This document shows, piece by piece, positions 42,967-55,302 of a stretch of DNA of 64,000 nucleotides. The notes beneath the pieces were generated by a model, which was given only the letters and a program-made list of their open reading frames with translations, did no database searches and was not told where the DNA came from. Origin of the DNA: Setomelanomma holmii (Eukaryota; Ascomycota; Dothideomycetes; Pleosporales; Phaeosphaeriaceae); the NCBI GenBank assembly GCA_010015745.1, contig ML978173.1:310001-374000 (forward strand), written 5' to 3'. The position numbers were made by a program, and so were the translations under genes. The first letter of the stretch is position 1, and each line of letters begins with the position of its first letter.

Positions 42967-43421
42967 CTAGTCCTTCGTAACAACCTTGATACTCCCATAC
43001 ACCTCAACATTGCTACAGGCCGGTTGGAGAGGCTGCAAGTCCCAACCTGTGTTGCACTCGTCGCTGTGGCTGACATGCACTAGTCAACTCGTCAGGAACA
43101 AGGTTATGATCATGATCATCATCGCACTGAGTGCAGTAGTAATTCTTAATGATGTGCGAATGGGAAGTACTTACGAGCATTGTACTTCAATCCATCGTCA
43201 TGCTTAGTGACGCTGAGAGCTTGCGCGCCCACGAGGCCGTAGCATGTATTTGGCGCGAGCTTGAGGTCGTACCAAAGGCCCTCGCACTCAGCGCCGGAGT
43301 ACAGGCGGACGGTGACAATGGGAAGGAACGCAGTGGCTGTGCTGGGGGTCGTGGGGTGAGGCAGGGCCGCGGCGATGGCGGTACTGATGAAGGCTAGGAG
43401 GGCGAGGATAGTGGGGACCAT
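42967..43421 (-). CDS. small secreted cysteine-containing protein
   Basis: A 119-residue protein from two exons (43421-43175 and 43079-42967) split by a 95-nt intron (GTAAGT donor, TTGACTAG acceptor). The start chosen gives a clear signal peptide (MVPTILALLAFISTAIAAA); an upstream in-frame ATG at 43475 would hide it behind 18 polar residues. The mature part has about four Cys (GAECEGLW, NTCYGL, SDECNTGW, PACSNV) and a mix of beta-type and polar segments. No domain is recognised. Size, secretion and Cys content resemble fungal small secreted proteins, a class that includes effectors, but nothing here shows such a role. Without splicing the frame stops after 91 codons from this start. Confidence 0.75.
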
Positions 43422-43791
43422 GGTTGATGCTGTGTGTGGTATTGGATTAGGTGGGGCGGCGATATGTAGTTTCATGTATAGCTTCGTGGGGTTGACGGGG
43501 TGGAGTTGAGGTGACAGGAGCAGTTATATTTTGGGCAGAGAGGATGAAGGGTACTGAGTGGGCGATGGTCCATTTATAGTGGGTGCAGAAGCGTGGCGAA
43601 GATCTTAATAGAGGTGAGAGCGCAGCGAGCGTGTGCAGGTGAGGGTGAAAAAAGGTGTGATCGCGATGTGCAGAGGGCGGTCAGACGCGCAAAGTGAGTG
43701 CTATTGTTCATGGTTTATCACATGTGCATACATGCTGCGACGATGAGGTTGGTCGTGGGATGGGTATATCATTATCCAGATTCGAGGCCGT
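43422..43791. other. promoter spacer
   Basis: About 370 bases between the end of the Sec39 gene and the start of the small secreted protein, both on the minus strand. It contains one TATA box, listed separately. Confidence 0.45.
43573..43578 (-). promoter_or_regulatory. TATA box of the secreted protein gene
   Basis: TATAAA on the minus strand, about 150 bases before the ATG at 43421. Confidence 0.5.
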
Positions 43792-46677
43792 CTACTCGTG
43801 CTCCTGCTCGTGTACTGGCTTCGCACCTAGAGCTTGTTAGTCCTTTATCCAACGATCAGAGTGTGTGGTGGACTCACCGAGCATCCAGCCCAAGCCGCTG
43901 GCTAGCGCTCCAGTACCAGTAGCAAGCGCACCTGTCGCGGCACTGGCGACCATATCCCTCTTCCGCACTCTCTCCTCATTCATGCTGCCAGAGTCACTAA
44001 AGTCCATGCTGGCACGACTTGAGCTCATATTGGTGTCTCTTGCAGGGACGTTAGCGGCGGCTTGTGCGCTGCCGCGAAGAGGGAATGCAGATTTGGAGAA
44101 TGCTGCTGCGGCCCCCCGAGCTACATCGAAAAGACCGAGAGGAGCTTCTTCAGCTGCGCCACGTCCAACTTCACGGCGAGGTTGGATGGCGATCGTCTCA
44201 TTGACGAACGTTCCGGGTAATTTGCGGTCTGCAGCGTCGTTGAAGCGCTCCTCTGCCGCAGTTTCCTCCGCTAGAAGTGCAGTCGTCTCCGCCTCGCATT
44301 GCTGCCAGACGGAGAGTACCTCCTCCAGATGGGTGGGAGGAGCGAGCATTAGCGCCTGCGAAAGCAGCTCCATACGTTGCTCTAGTCTGCGCAAATCAGG
44401 GCGCGCAGCCGATTGTGTCCATGAATTGGTGACTGTTGGCGAACTATAACGGCCGGCACGTAATGCTGCTCGCCAGGCGACATCCTCCGCATCGTCTTCC
44501 TGTTCGTCACTTTCTGGTGATCCAAATGAGAACAGCTTGGAAGCTGCTGACGGTGTCGCTGCTGGAGTTGATGGGGTGAGTCGGTTGACAACGTACGAAT
44601 AGGCGGTTTCAAAGTCGTCCTCGGCCAACGCTGCATCGATCGCCATGCCTATGACCCGACGCTCGGCCGCAGCTTTCCTTCGATCTAATTTAGAAGGATC
44701 TAGGGAAGTCTCGTTCTCATCCTCCATGATGGTGGATGGCCTCGATATGACCAGGTTCTGACCGATGGAGATGAGGTCGTCCAGCTTCGTGTAGCTACCT
44801 CCATTCTGCGACAGCAGCTTTCGCACAAGCGCAAGAGGATTCGAGCTGACTCGGATATTGACAGGCTGGAATGGAACGCCATGCTCAAGTACGAGTGTGT
44901 AGAAGGACATTGCATGTGTCGCTAACAGCAGTGCTTGCATCCGTTGGAACCGCGAAGATCCATGGAAATGCGGTGCGAAGGCTGTAATAATCTCTGTAGC
45001 ACGCTTCATGCCTCCTCTGGTGCGATTGCCATTGCTAGCATTATCGTAGTGATTCATTGCACATCTCAGCACAACACTCTCAACTTCCTGCAAAGAGAGT
45101 GGCTGGTGGCTAGCGCTCGACTTGATGTATGTTTGAACGACAAGCGGGTAGTGACTGCTCTCGACAAGAGCTTTCAAGATCTCTGTTTCGAGGGTACTGA
45201 TTTCAAGCATACCAAATATACCTTGAGCACGGCGATCGGTGTCGTGATTTTGTGTTCCCCAGTTCCACAGCCACAATAGTTTGAGCCTGGCACTGGTCCA
45301 TGTGCTATTTTCCTTTCTCGAGCTGCCAAGTTTATGCAGAATCTTCTGTAGCAGAGCTAACTGTTCAGACCGATTGTCTCGTAGTGACATCTTGGCGACC
45401 TCTCGAATCGACACAGGTTGGTCTAGGCTGGATAACGTCCATGCAGAGAATATGACGAATTTGAGAATCTGCACGCTATCTCGACTTGGTTTGGTTATGA
45501 CGTTTGTAGGCTCCAGCAACCGGTGCTCTTGAAGTATCGAAGTGGTAGATTCTTGTAGAAGTGGGTCTTTCAAGTCGTAAGTCGGCAGCGAGTCGATACC
45601 AACATTCAGATCTGGCGGTGCATCGTAGTTCATCAGATCGCATATTCGACCAAGGAGCGAATGCGCCGTCTGGAAAGTAGCTACGTCGCTTTTGTCCGCC
45701 AAATAAGCACACGCAAAAGCCGTCTGGGCGTAGCGCATCTCCAGTTGACGCTGCTGCTCGTCGTCGACGTAGTCGCGGCCCTCCTCGTACCCTCCCAGAT
45801 CCATATCCTCAGGTCCATCCCACTCACTGAAAGCCGTCGCAGAGAGAGTAAGGTTGTCTTTAGATGCGTGTAGAATCCATTGAAACAGGCAGTCCCAGTC
45901 GTCTGGATCCCGCGGTTGCTCCTGTGCTATTGATGCGCGTCGGCCTTCGCTTGAGATCTTCCGCCTCTTGCGCTCGTTGGCGCCACACATCCATGGAGCT
46001 ACGACGCCCTTCAGATCTCGCGCCACATTGTGTATATCAGAGTCACCGGCGTTCCGGATATTCGAAAGCTGGTAATCTATCGCGCTCTTGCCCTTCAATT
46101 TGGCAAAGTCTTCGAGTGACCCATTCGCTCTTTGCGGGTAGTATTCGTAGTTGAGGCGGAGGAGTGGTAGCGCGGTCGAGATAAACCACGTGCGGAGGAA
46201 CTCTGAGTGCTTCAGGAAAGGAATCACGAGCTGGGGTACGAGGTCCAGCAGGCCAGTCTGAGCATCGATTCGGTGTGCGCGGTGGATGAGGAAGTGAGTG
46301 AATGAGTCAAGCGCGTCTTCTGCTGCGTACAGAGGATGCACGACCGGCAGAAGCTCCAGTGCCTTTCTTCTCTTCTTTGCCCGTGATGTCGAAAAGTGCG
46401 CGATTGAAATTATATCATCTGTTGGCACAGAGGGGTCATCGCCAGGATGTCGCGAGTCTGTTGCAAGCTCGTGCAAGTATTCGATGTATGATGTCGGTTC
46501 GAATTCTTCGGGAAGATAGGTCAAGATGATGCTCAGCGTGAGCTCAAGTGGTAGGTCGGCATCTCGCAGCGCAGTCAGCGTCCGCAGCGCCGAGATGTTG
46601 GACTCGGTGGCATATTGAACTGCCAGGAGCACGCAGTGCGGCGCAGAGAGCTGTCGTAGCTTCTGCAGCGATGCCAT
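43792..46677 (-). CDS. SEC39: Sec39 subunit of the Dsl1 tethering complex
   Basis: A peripheral ER protein that helps tether COPI vesicles from the Golgi during retrograde transport. Two exons: 46677-43878 and 43826-43792 with a 51-nt intron (GTGAGT donor, ACTAAC branch, CTCTAG acceptor), giving 944 residues. The start MASLQKLRQLSAPHCVLLAV begins the helical Sec39 domain directly; an earlier in-frame ATG at 46764 adds only a non-conserved leader. The protein is all-helical throughout (ELTLSIILTYLPEEFEP, FLRTWFISTALPLLRLNYEY, LSLQEVESVVLRCAMNHYDN). It ends in a Gly/Ala helix (LATGTGALASGLGWMLG) and the short exon-2 tail AKPVHEQEHE. Without the last splice it would end a few residues later in a different tail. 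It is intact, as expected for an essential function. Confidence 0.88.
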
Positions 46678-47636
46678 AACACGCGTCGTACTCTTTCCTA
46701 TTGTGGTCTTCGTGTACGGTGAATCATGGCTGTATATTGAGGTTTGGTAAACTTGAAAGGACACGCCCGCATTCCTACGTCAGGCAGCGCCAAGCCTCGG
46801 AGGTCCGCTCCACTCCACTGCCGCTCTTTTGAGTTGCCTTGCTGCCACCTCGACCTCACTTGATCTCCTCCAACCCGTGTGAAATCCTCCCAACTGCGGC
46901 CAAATGACAAGCTGGGTCTCGCCATAATCGTATCTCTTATCTATAATGTTTCGCTCTGTTCAGCAGTCCCTCGTTGTATCTAGAACGTTGCGATAATTAT
47001 GAGGGAGGCAACTTTTGACTGGTCAATCACTGTTGCAGGCATGCCGCCTCTGACTTCAAGCAACATGGAAACGATACAGTCTGGTTGAGCTGCACATCCT
47101 GGAGGACATAAGGATTGGATATCTCTGCATGTTCATTCTGACCCCTGCATCAGCGCGCATCGATTGGGCAACTGCGAGGCGGGCAATTCTCTTCGCGGCT
47201 GCATGCACGACATGCGCCACCGGACTTGCCCAGTGGCCGTCTTGGGCTACTTAAGATCGATCTGCCCGCACCTCGTCGCTGACCTGGGGCCAGATCCAGT
47301 TCACTAGCACATCGCTGGTTGCCTGAAGTCTGTCTAAAATTGAGCATGCGCCTTCATCAATGTGGCAGCAGGAAACGAGCTACCACGCGATAAAGGATTG
47401 GGGCCAAAATGCATGTCAGGGCCGATTGTGGCTGCTTCGAGTGCATTGGGCTTGAAATGCTCCGGTGAGGCACACAAGCGCGACAGACCTCCGACTCTCA
47501 TAAACCCCTATAACTTATGGTCTCACGCTGAATCGTCCATCGCCATCAATGCAATGTCTAACACTACACGAGCGAGGAGCATCGCAGTTATTGCAAGTTC
47601 CTTCGACCCTGAATCTATTTGCCCGTGGTGTACACG
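46678..47636. other. divergent intergenic region
   Basis: This separates Sec39 (minus) from the DUF3433 gene (plus) and probably holds both promoters. No gene and no clear motif were seen. Confidence 0.45.
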
Positions 47637-50600
47637 ATGCTGTTCCGGAAATCTCAGCACGAGTGGGCTCCGCCTTTCCTTCGCCGCCCGACGTTCCTAG
47701 GCTTCGCGGCAGTCTTCGCAGCTCTTGCCATTGGTCTGGGAATTGTGTTTGGATTTTCTGACGAACACTATGGTTTGACCACACCTCTGGTCAAGTATCG
47801 CTATCTTTGGACGTATTGTCCCTCCACACTCTTCATCATCATCTCCGGACTATGGGTTGTGTCAGACTCCAGCGCGAAGATCTTGACTCCATGGCGCGCA
47901 ATACCGAGAAGCTCAGGGGTGAGCAAAGCAGACTTGACGCTCGACTATCTATCGAACAACCACTACGTCGCCGTGTACAAGTCCTGGAAGATGTCGCGTT
48001 GGGCGGTGACTCTAACTGCAGCGGGTACTATCTGCATCGATATCTTGATCGTTTTGTCCACTGGGCTCTTTGTGCTCCAACCCACTTCACTCGTGAGTCT
48101 CTCCTACAATTTCTCCACAACCACTGAGCTAAACCGCACGAACTGGAGACGTCAGTCCGGAGACTCCATCACCACCGTCCTTGCTATTGCGCAGTACGGC
48201 GCTTCATATTCTTCTGGCAGCACTGGGGACTTCGCATACGCGTCGGTGGACCTCAGAAGTATCCCTTCGGATGCTTCAGCGGAGCTCGTCGTCAACGCCA
48301 TTCAGCCTGAAGTATATTGTGAGGTTGGCAATGCTACCTGGAGCTTGGGCATGTACGAGAATGGCAATACGACCGACGTGGGGGCAAAGATCAGTATCAC
48401 AAACAACAAGTGCAATACCACTTACGTATGGCCGCTTATCAGCAGTACGATTTTGGAGACGTTCCTCTTCAACCTTGGCATGGTCGAGTGCGACGACCCT
48501 AGCAGACTGGGATCGATGGCAAGAAAGATTTTCGTATTTGCTGGGAGCATGTCTATTACGGATCTTAACATCACTGCAACGAAGCGAAACCTGACCAAAG
48601 CGACGCGAGAGGCGATCGAGGGATATTACTTCACACCCATGTACAACAGAACCCTGTCTTCGAAGGCCGCTGTGGCCTTTTGCGACATCAGTCCTCGACT
48701 CAGAAACGCGACCTGGTCTTTAGACAAAGGTATGTGGCGTCCAACACTGCTCAACTAGCTCCAGCCAAATAACAGCTTCGAAATAATTGGCGACAATAAT
48801 AACTTCACACTGTCCCTGGCGAACAAGCTACAAACCTCAATCATAACTTCACTCGTTTATTTAACACAGATCAACGGAGTCAACGTGAAGCCTTGGTCGG
48901 CTGCCGATTTGAGTGTGGACAGATGGAGCAATGTCAACGCGCCTATACTTCGAATTATGAATGCGACGATTCCTCGAGCGACGGTAAAGGATATGGTCGA
49001 TGCAGAGTATCTGTTGTCCGCAGGCATCCTGCTTTTCGCAAAGTCGCCTCTCAAATTATGGCAGACTCTCTCTTTCCCAAGGGTCAAGGTTCAATCACTG
49101 GTCAGCTCACAGTCGATAAAAATCGCCTGATCGTGTCATTCTTGATTCTCGGTCTTGTTGTTTTCGTGCTTGCTCTCACAACAGGTATATGTATAATCTT
49201 GTCCATTTGTGCAAGATTTTCAACTACTTCGAATCCAAGCACGATAGCGGGCAAGGCAGTATGTCTTGCGGCGATTCCATCGGTGATGGAGCTGTATCAG
49301 GCCTGCATACAGCAGGGAAACCAAGAGACGAAATATCTTCAAGTGTACCAAGACGTCCCCTGGCTTAGTGATGGAGATAGCTGGACGCAGTCAGGTATTG
49401 AAGTAAACAAGGGCGACGTATCAGTCGACGCCAAGAACATTGCGCCCTCCGCAGCGAAGGTCTCAGCCTGGTGGTCTCCTTGGTCTCAGTCCATTCTGAC
49501 TCACGTCCTGGTCGTGCTACTGCCTTGCGTCGGCATAGCCCTACTCGAAGGGTTCCTTCGTATATCCGATGCTCATCAAGGCATCACTACCGTCACCACC
49601 CACGGACTGTCCCAGCTTGCATGGGTCTACATTCCCGTCCTCATCGTTTTCTTCTTGAACACGGTTTCCACGGCCATCAGCTCAACCAATCGCATCATCC
49701 AGCCGTATGTAGCGATGCGCGAAGCACCGTGTACAGCTTCAAGATCCCTTTCACTGGACTTGACTAACACGGTGATGGTTTGGGCGATGTGGCTCGCCGT
49801 TAAATGCAAGCACTTCGGCACTTCTGCTGCGATATTTGCAACGATTCTCGATGCTACTCTACCCATCGCCATCAGCAGATTGTATCGCACACACAACGTC
49901 GAGCAGTCGAATGGCATATCTGTTCAGCAGACCAGTAATTTTGATGCTTCCCTCAGTCTCACTACCCGAAACACTTCCGTGGAGTCATTTCCTTTGCCCG
50001 GCCTTTTATTATTCCAGAGTTTGCCGTTCCCGCGTTGGAGTTCTCGCAACTACGTCTTACCTTCGCTCCAAGTCAATATGGCAAGTGGAAATAATCTCCG
50101 CCTCGACAACACAGATAATTCAACAGTCCTCGTTGAGCTACCTGCATTGTCTGGGATATTGAACTGCACGATAGTGGACGCCAAGCCAACATTCTCGGCT
50201 GTGCCACCCGGTCTTAACACTATAAATAGTGCTGGTGTCCTAAGGACGAACTTCACATTGGGAGATGATTGTCCGAGAATGTCATTCTCATCTAGCTTCA
50301 GCGTATCAGAATTTGTCTTAGCGAGGCTGTTCGCAGTAATCGACCTCCGTTTCGCCAACGGCTCCGTCCTCCCGCCAGCCCAAGTCAACGACACTGGCAA
50401 GGCTTCATATCACGGCCCTAGGGCTATTCCACCACATTGCCTGTTGGCCGTCGCACATATGGCTAGAGGCAGGTACTGGAACTTGACGCAGAAAGTGAAC
50501 GTCACTGACTCTATTTTCATGGGATGCTCGCCATTCGTGCAACAAGAAACGCTTGCTGTGAATCTGTCCCTACCAAACTTTGACATCGATCCCACGCAAG

Positions 50601-51301
50601 CTCCTGCCCCAAAGCCAGGCACGAAGTCGTCCTACTCGGAAGCAGAAATTGTCAATCCTGGAACCTTTATGTATTATCTCCCGACTATTCAGTTCCAACA
50701 AGCCGATCCTAAGCTTCCCATTTTGGACCCAGATTCCTTCTTCGACGCCGTCTTCAATGGCAATGACGGATTCCTCGCGTCGTCTCTCATGTCCAGCAAC
50801 CTGACCTTTTCCAAAGACACCACGCTGCTGGACAGATTCCGCGAGCGGATGGACTACGTCTACGGGCTCACCGTATCGCAAATTTACAACGGCAGGAAAC
50901 GCTTCCCCGTATCCGATGAAGCATCCATGCCTTTGTTCAATGCGACACTGGTAAGACCCGTGGGTGCGCGTATCATACAAGACGAGATCTCAACGCGCAT
51001 AGTCCAGGGTATCCTGGCCGCGATGATGCTTTGCGCCATCGCGTCGTCGCTTCTGATCAAGGGCGGGCGCGTTCTGCCTCCGAATCCATGCAGCATTGGC
51101 ACTGTGGCGATACTATTGGCGAACTCGAGCATTTTGAGCGAAGACGTCGGTCAATTAGAGAGCGATAGTGTGGGCGAAAAAGCATTCAAACAAAGGATCA
51201 TGTCTGAGGGTTATCTCTATAGCTTAGGTTGGTGGGGAAGTGGAGAGAAGGCCTGGTATGGGATTGATATTGGGAAGGCGGACAAAGAACGTAGTGATTG
51301 A
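47637..51301 (+). pseudogene. broken DUF3433 multi-pass membrane protein
   Basis: DUF3433 proteins are large fungal membrane proteins of unknown role with two similar halves. The ATG at 47637 (MLFRKSQHEWAPPFLRRP) precedes a first membrane helix (FLGFAAVFAALAIGLGIVFGF) and LVKYRYLWTYCPS. A glycosylated lumenal part with many NxT/S sites follows. At 48756-48758 a TAG cuts the frame, yet the same frame continues with protein-like sequence (NFTLSLANKLQTSIITSL, PWSAADLSVDRW, AEYLLSAGILLFA). Near 49040 the frame then shifts without a splice site to PKGQGSITGQLTVDKNRLIV. From there it is intact to the end, with helices VSFLILGLVVFVLALTTG, HVLVVLLPCVGIALLEGFL and WVYIPVLIVFFLNTV. So there is one nonsense codon and one frameshift in about 1200 codons. 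Confidence 0.78.
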
Positions 51302-51806
51302 TCTCAACTACGCGATCTAACTCTCCATCTTCCGCCATGGTCAGAACAAAGCTCGTAGTCGCGATGACTTGTATAATCTACAGATGTGCACAGGAAGCAT
51401 TTCCACACCATTCCCAGGTTCAAAGTAGCTCATGCTCAGATGCATGTGAGAGCCATGTCAGAAGTAAAGTGAAGGATTGCTGCATCGACTTCTCGGTGAA
51501 GGAAGATTGATGTTTTAGGCCACTAGCGGTGGGATCAATTAGGCCACAGAGTTGCCAAGCCCTCGGGGTTTCAAGACGCCGATGCCCCTGCGCACAGCCT
51601 CAATCACGCGTGTACAGCGAAAGCCTCCGTGTTTCGTCTTTGTCGAAACTGTATCTCTGCAATGTACACCCAGTCACGATATCATCAGCGGCGGATGAGC
51701 GTGTTTCTCCTTATCGAGAAGCATCAGCCCTGAAGGTCTACCAAATAGCCGCAGCAACAGCAGCCTTCAGTGCTACAACAACATCCGGGCTCATCCAGTC
51801 GGCACG
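51302..51806. other. intergenic
   Basis: About 500 bases: the 3' flank of the DUF3433 gene and promoter of the Zn2Cys6 regulator. No distinct element was recognised. Confidence 0.4.
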
Positions 51807-53432
51807 ATGGTGAGCAGAGGTGGACGCTCGAAAGGATGCACAAACTGTCGTCGCCGCAAAGTCAAATGTGGTAAGTCCTCTTTCTCGAGCTGTGGCATCA
51901 TGTTTGCAGCGATCCAAATATGAGACACATACTTACCTAACCAAATATTCCCTTCTCACAAGGTCTCGTGCACATATGCATGCTAATGTGGCACAGACGA
52001 GGCGCGTCCGTCGTGCCACCGTTGCAAGAAACTCGGAATTTCATGTGATGGACCCAAAGACCACACGTGGATTCATCAGAATGAGCCTCGCCAGTCCCAA
52101 TCACCACCCAAAGACTTGATTGTGACAACCAGTCCTCAAGTAGAGCTTTCCTTGGCAGCTTTCGAGGAAGATATATGTCTGGCCTACACTCGCAAGAACT
52201 TGCTAAGAGGCGGGCCGGTTGAGTTAGCCTGCAACATGATCAGCCTTCCAGAAAATGTCTCTATCCTCGACACAAATCCCGCACTCGATCTGCTGCGCAA
52301 TGCCATCTTGAGCTTGTCGGTAACCTTCTTTGGGAAACAGCATTGCCAGGACCGTATCACTGCAAAGGGCTATTGCCAGTATGGCGAGGTGTTGCGTCAC
52401 CTCAACACAGCTCTTGGTGATCCTACACGACAAGTGTCCAACGAGACTATTCTCACTGCTCTGACATGCATGCTTCTGGAGATATTTCTTCCTACTGGGC
52501 CGACCAATTTCCTGAAACATCAGCGAGGGATCGAAGCTCTGATGGCTTTGAGAGGGCCACCAACGGAGTCGGTAGGAGACACGGCGATCATATTCCGTGG
52601 TCTTCGGATCGTGTCTATAATCGGTGCACTTGCGGACGGGCGAGCCTCAATATACTCGAAAGAAGAGTGGAAGAATGCTCCTGTTGTAAGCACGGGTGAA
52701 CTGGGAGAACTCCACAACAAGATGTTTGCTATTTTAGCCGAGTGCACCCTGCTCATTAGCGATTCCGATGCTGTGCTAAAGTCACATATGGGGAAAGAAT
52801 GTTACCAACCTCTGTTGAACCGAGTCGACCGGACATTCGCGGACCTCAATGCGCTCTATCACGAGTGGAAGCTCATCAACGACGCCCAGTTGCAGATCAT
52901 AGACCAATTATCTCCGCTAGCAAAAGAGCTTGGAATCGCGAATCATCTGTCCGCTACAGCATACATGCTTTATCACACGGTCCACCTCTGCATCCTTCGG
53001 ATCAAAGACTCCTTAGTCCCTTCACCAAGCAACATGCAGCTTCGTAACGCCGCAGCCACGAATATCGCCGTTTGCCTAGAGCTCAAAGAGTACGAGAAGC
53101 GACAAGGCGTTGCTGAGTCTAATACCATCGGATTTGTTGCAACCAAAGTGGCATGGCAAGCATTGGGAGGTTTCAGGAGTCCTGAAGGCCGCCGTTTGGC
53201 TCATGTTGTACGGTCTGCAGTCAATGGCGTCTATAGGTCTACATGGGGGCAGTTGGGCAGCGGCGACATTTCATTCTTTCTTTCGCCAAATCCGTTCGCT
53301 CAGTTCGGTAGCGCTGCGCCTGCTACACTGGTCACTCGTCTCGAGGCGGATCGAGCTAACCATATGCATCTGATACCACCAGAACCTGAAGTCATCAACA
53401 TTGGGTTCAAGGATGCGTCTCCGACCGCGTGA
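51807..53432 (+). CDS. Zn2Cys6 transcription factor
   Basis: A fungal binuclear zinc cluster regulator; the targets are unknown. Two exons, 51807-51870 and 51997-53432, with a 126-nt intron (GTAAGT donor, CACAG acceptor) inside the zinc finger, a common position in this class. Joined, the start reads MVSRGGRSKGCTNCRRRKVK. The six cysteines follow CX2CX6CX6CX2CX6C, ending CHRCKKLGISC. The remaining 460 or so residues look like a fungal-specific transcription factor domain (LAAFEEDICLAYTRKNLLR, LTCMLLEIFLPTGPTNFLKH, GIEALMALRGP). Total 499 residues, normal for the class, with no lesions. Neighbours are the broken DUF3433 and CE4 genes; a regulatory link cannot be shown. Confidence 0.87.
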
Positions 53433-54187
53433 CGAAGGCACTGGACAACAGAAGTCTTATACAGCATATAACGTTTTGTACATCATACATCAGAAGCGAG
53501 GTGACAAACGAGGCGCCCCACTGGAATGCTCCACCGCGTGTGTGGAGCACAGCCGACGCGCTAGCTTCATATTGTTCATGAGCATATGACGCCGAACGCA
53601 CCACTGAATCGAAGCGAAAATTGCAATACGCATCAAAAACCACGAAAGCTATCAATGCATCTATTATGGTGTTCAGAAGTCACGCGGCTCCTCCGGCCAT
53701 GGCGCCAAGCTTCCCCGGATCTTCTGTCTTTACCCGGCGGGCCCACACAAGATGAAAAGGGACGGAGGGCTACAACCCAGTCCAGACGAAGGGACCAATG
53801 TGGTTCTTGTGACATGACTCTTGCGTTTCATGATGGTGGAACATGCTGTCCAGATTGCAGTTATGCTCTGTCAAAGAAACAATACACCAATGTTCTGATC
53901 TTTCAGGAGCGCCCAATATAGGCTACTGTTCAGCGGTCGTAACCCATCCGCCTCATTGAAGCGCGACAGATCGTTTCTCCCCACCAAATATCCTGGCGTC
54001 CGTGATTTGCCGCTACCGACTCCCTGTTTAAACATTCTCTTCTATCATAAACTAGCCAAGAGCCTCTAAGCTTTCCGGGTTCATCGTTAGTAGTGCATCA
54101 TGCGCGCCACGAATCACGTATAAGTGCGAGCAACGCTTTCGACTTAGCGCTGCTTTACTCCGAATTTTTGGAACAAGAACAGTCAAC
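53433..54187. other. intergenic
   Basis: About 750 bases between two plus-strand genes. No gene is seen. It holds the promoter of the CE4 gene. Confidence 0.4.
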
Positions 54188-55302
54188 ATGAGCGTCTTGA
54201 CACTTGTGGTATATGCATTAGTGGCAATCGCTATGGCGAAGCCGATCCCGGATCCTCTTCTTGTGATGAGGCAAGCAGGCCCAGCTGCTGGACAGGTACG
54301 ACTACCCGAGGATATTCACATTCCGGCATGGATGGATAAGATCACACCTCCAGTCTTGCGAAACTACTGGTGATACGAGTTCTATCGCCTATCAGAAGCT
54401 GACCAAGACCCAGGTCATTACAAAATGTGCCGCTCCTCGACAAATCGCTCTTGCGTACGATGATGGGCCATATCAATACACTCAGTAGCTGGTCGATAAC
54501 CTGACTGCTGGTGGCGCCAAGGGTACATTTTTCGTTACTGGTATGACTTCTCTACGAACTGCATACGAGGCGCACGCTAATATGCTCATCCTCTAGGGAC
54601 GCTGTATGGTATGACAACTCCAATAATCGTAGCGAATGCCGTTCACCGGTGTCTGTGATCGTGTCGAAGGAAGTCAGTTAATGCATACAGGCTGCATCTA
54701 CGGTCAAAAGACCGCGCTCCAGAACGCCTACAAGGCCGGCCATCAAATCGCATCACACCCATGGTCTCACCCATCGGTACGACGAAGCCAATCTCAGCGA
54801 AGTGTACCCTGACTAGCACCACTAGAATCTTGGCTCCTTGTCGACGGCTGACCTGACGACCCAAATGACACGTCTGGAGCAAGCCCTCGTCAACATCATT
54901 GGTGTAAAGCCAACTTACAGGCGCCCACCTTACCTCGCCACTGGCGGCAACATGCTCTCCATCATGGAGACGCTGGGATACCGCGTTATCACTGGCGATA
55001 TTGACACCGGTGATTGGAACAACCAGACCCCAGCCCAAAGTGAGGCCAAGTTCACCCAGGCGGGCGCAGGTGGAAATGGACACATCCCGCTGATGCATGA
55101 GACCTATGCTAGCACAGTCGATACTTTAACACCGTGGTTGATCAATTGGGCTAAGACTAACAACCTGAAGCTGGTGACTGTCGGTGAGTCCGTTTGTGTC
55201 TTGTTCCGACGAATGGGAAGCTAACTTACGATAGCTGAGTGCTTGGGCGACACCACCTCTGCTTACAAGAGCGAGACATCGAACGGACAATCGTCCTGCT
55301 AG
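54188..55302 (+). pseudogene. CE4 polysaccharide deacetylase with one in-frame stop
   Basis: A secreted NodB-homology deacetylase (chitin or chitooligosaccharide type). Six exons fit: 54188-54295, 54414-54540, a 12-nt exon 54597-54608, 54691-54776, 54826-55183 and 55235-55302. All CE4 motifs are present: signal peptide (MSVLTLVVYALVAIAMAKP), LAYDDGPYQYTQ with the catalytic Asp pair, ASHPWSHPS with the metal His residues, YRRPPYLATGG, VITGDIDTGDWN, and HIPLMHETYAS with the last His. The C-terminus ends in a Cys (SNGQSSC). The only lesion is TAG at 54486-54488 between TQ and LVDNLTAGGAKGTFFV, a place where Gln would suit the family. It is therefore a near-intact pseudogene or an unusual allele. 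Confidence 0.82.

Noticed and set aside
48730..48758. 29-nt intron to remove the TAG in the DUF3433 gene
   Set aside because: Its removal shifts frame and hits another stop at once, whereas the original frame continues coding after the TAG.
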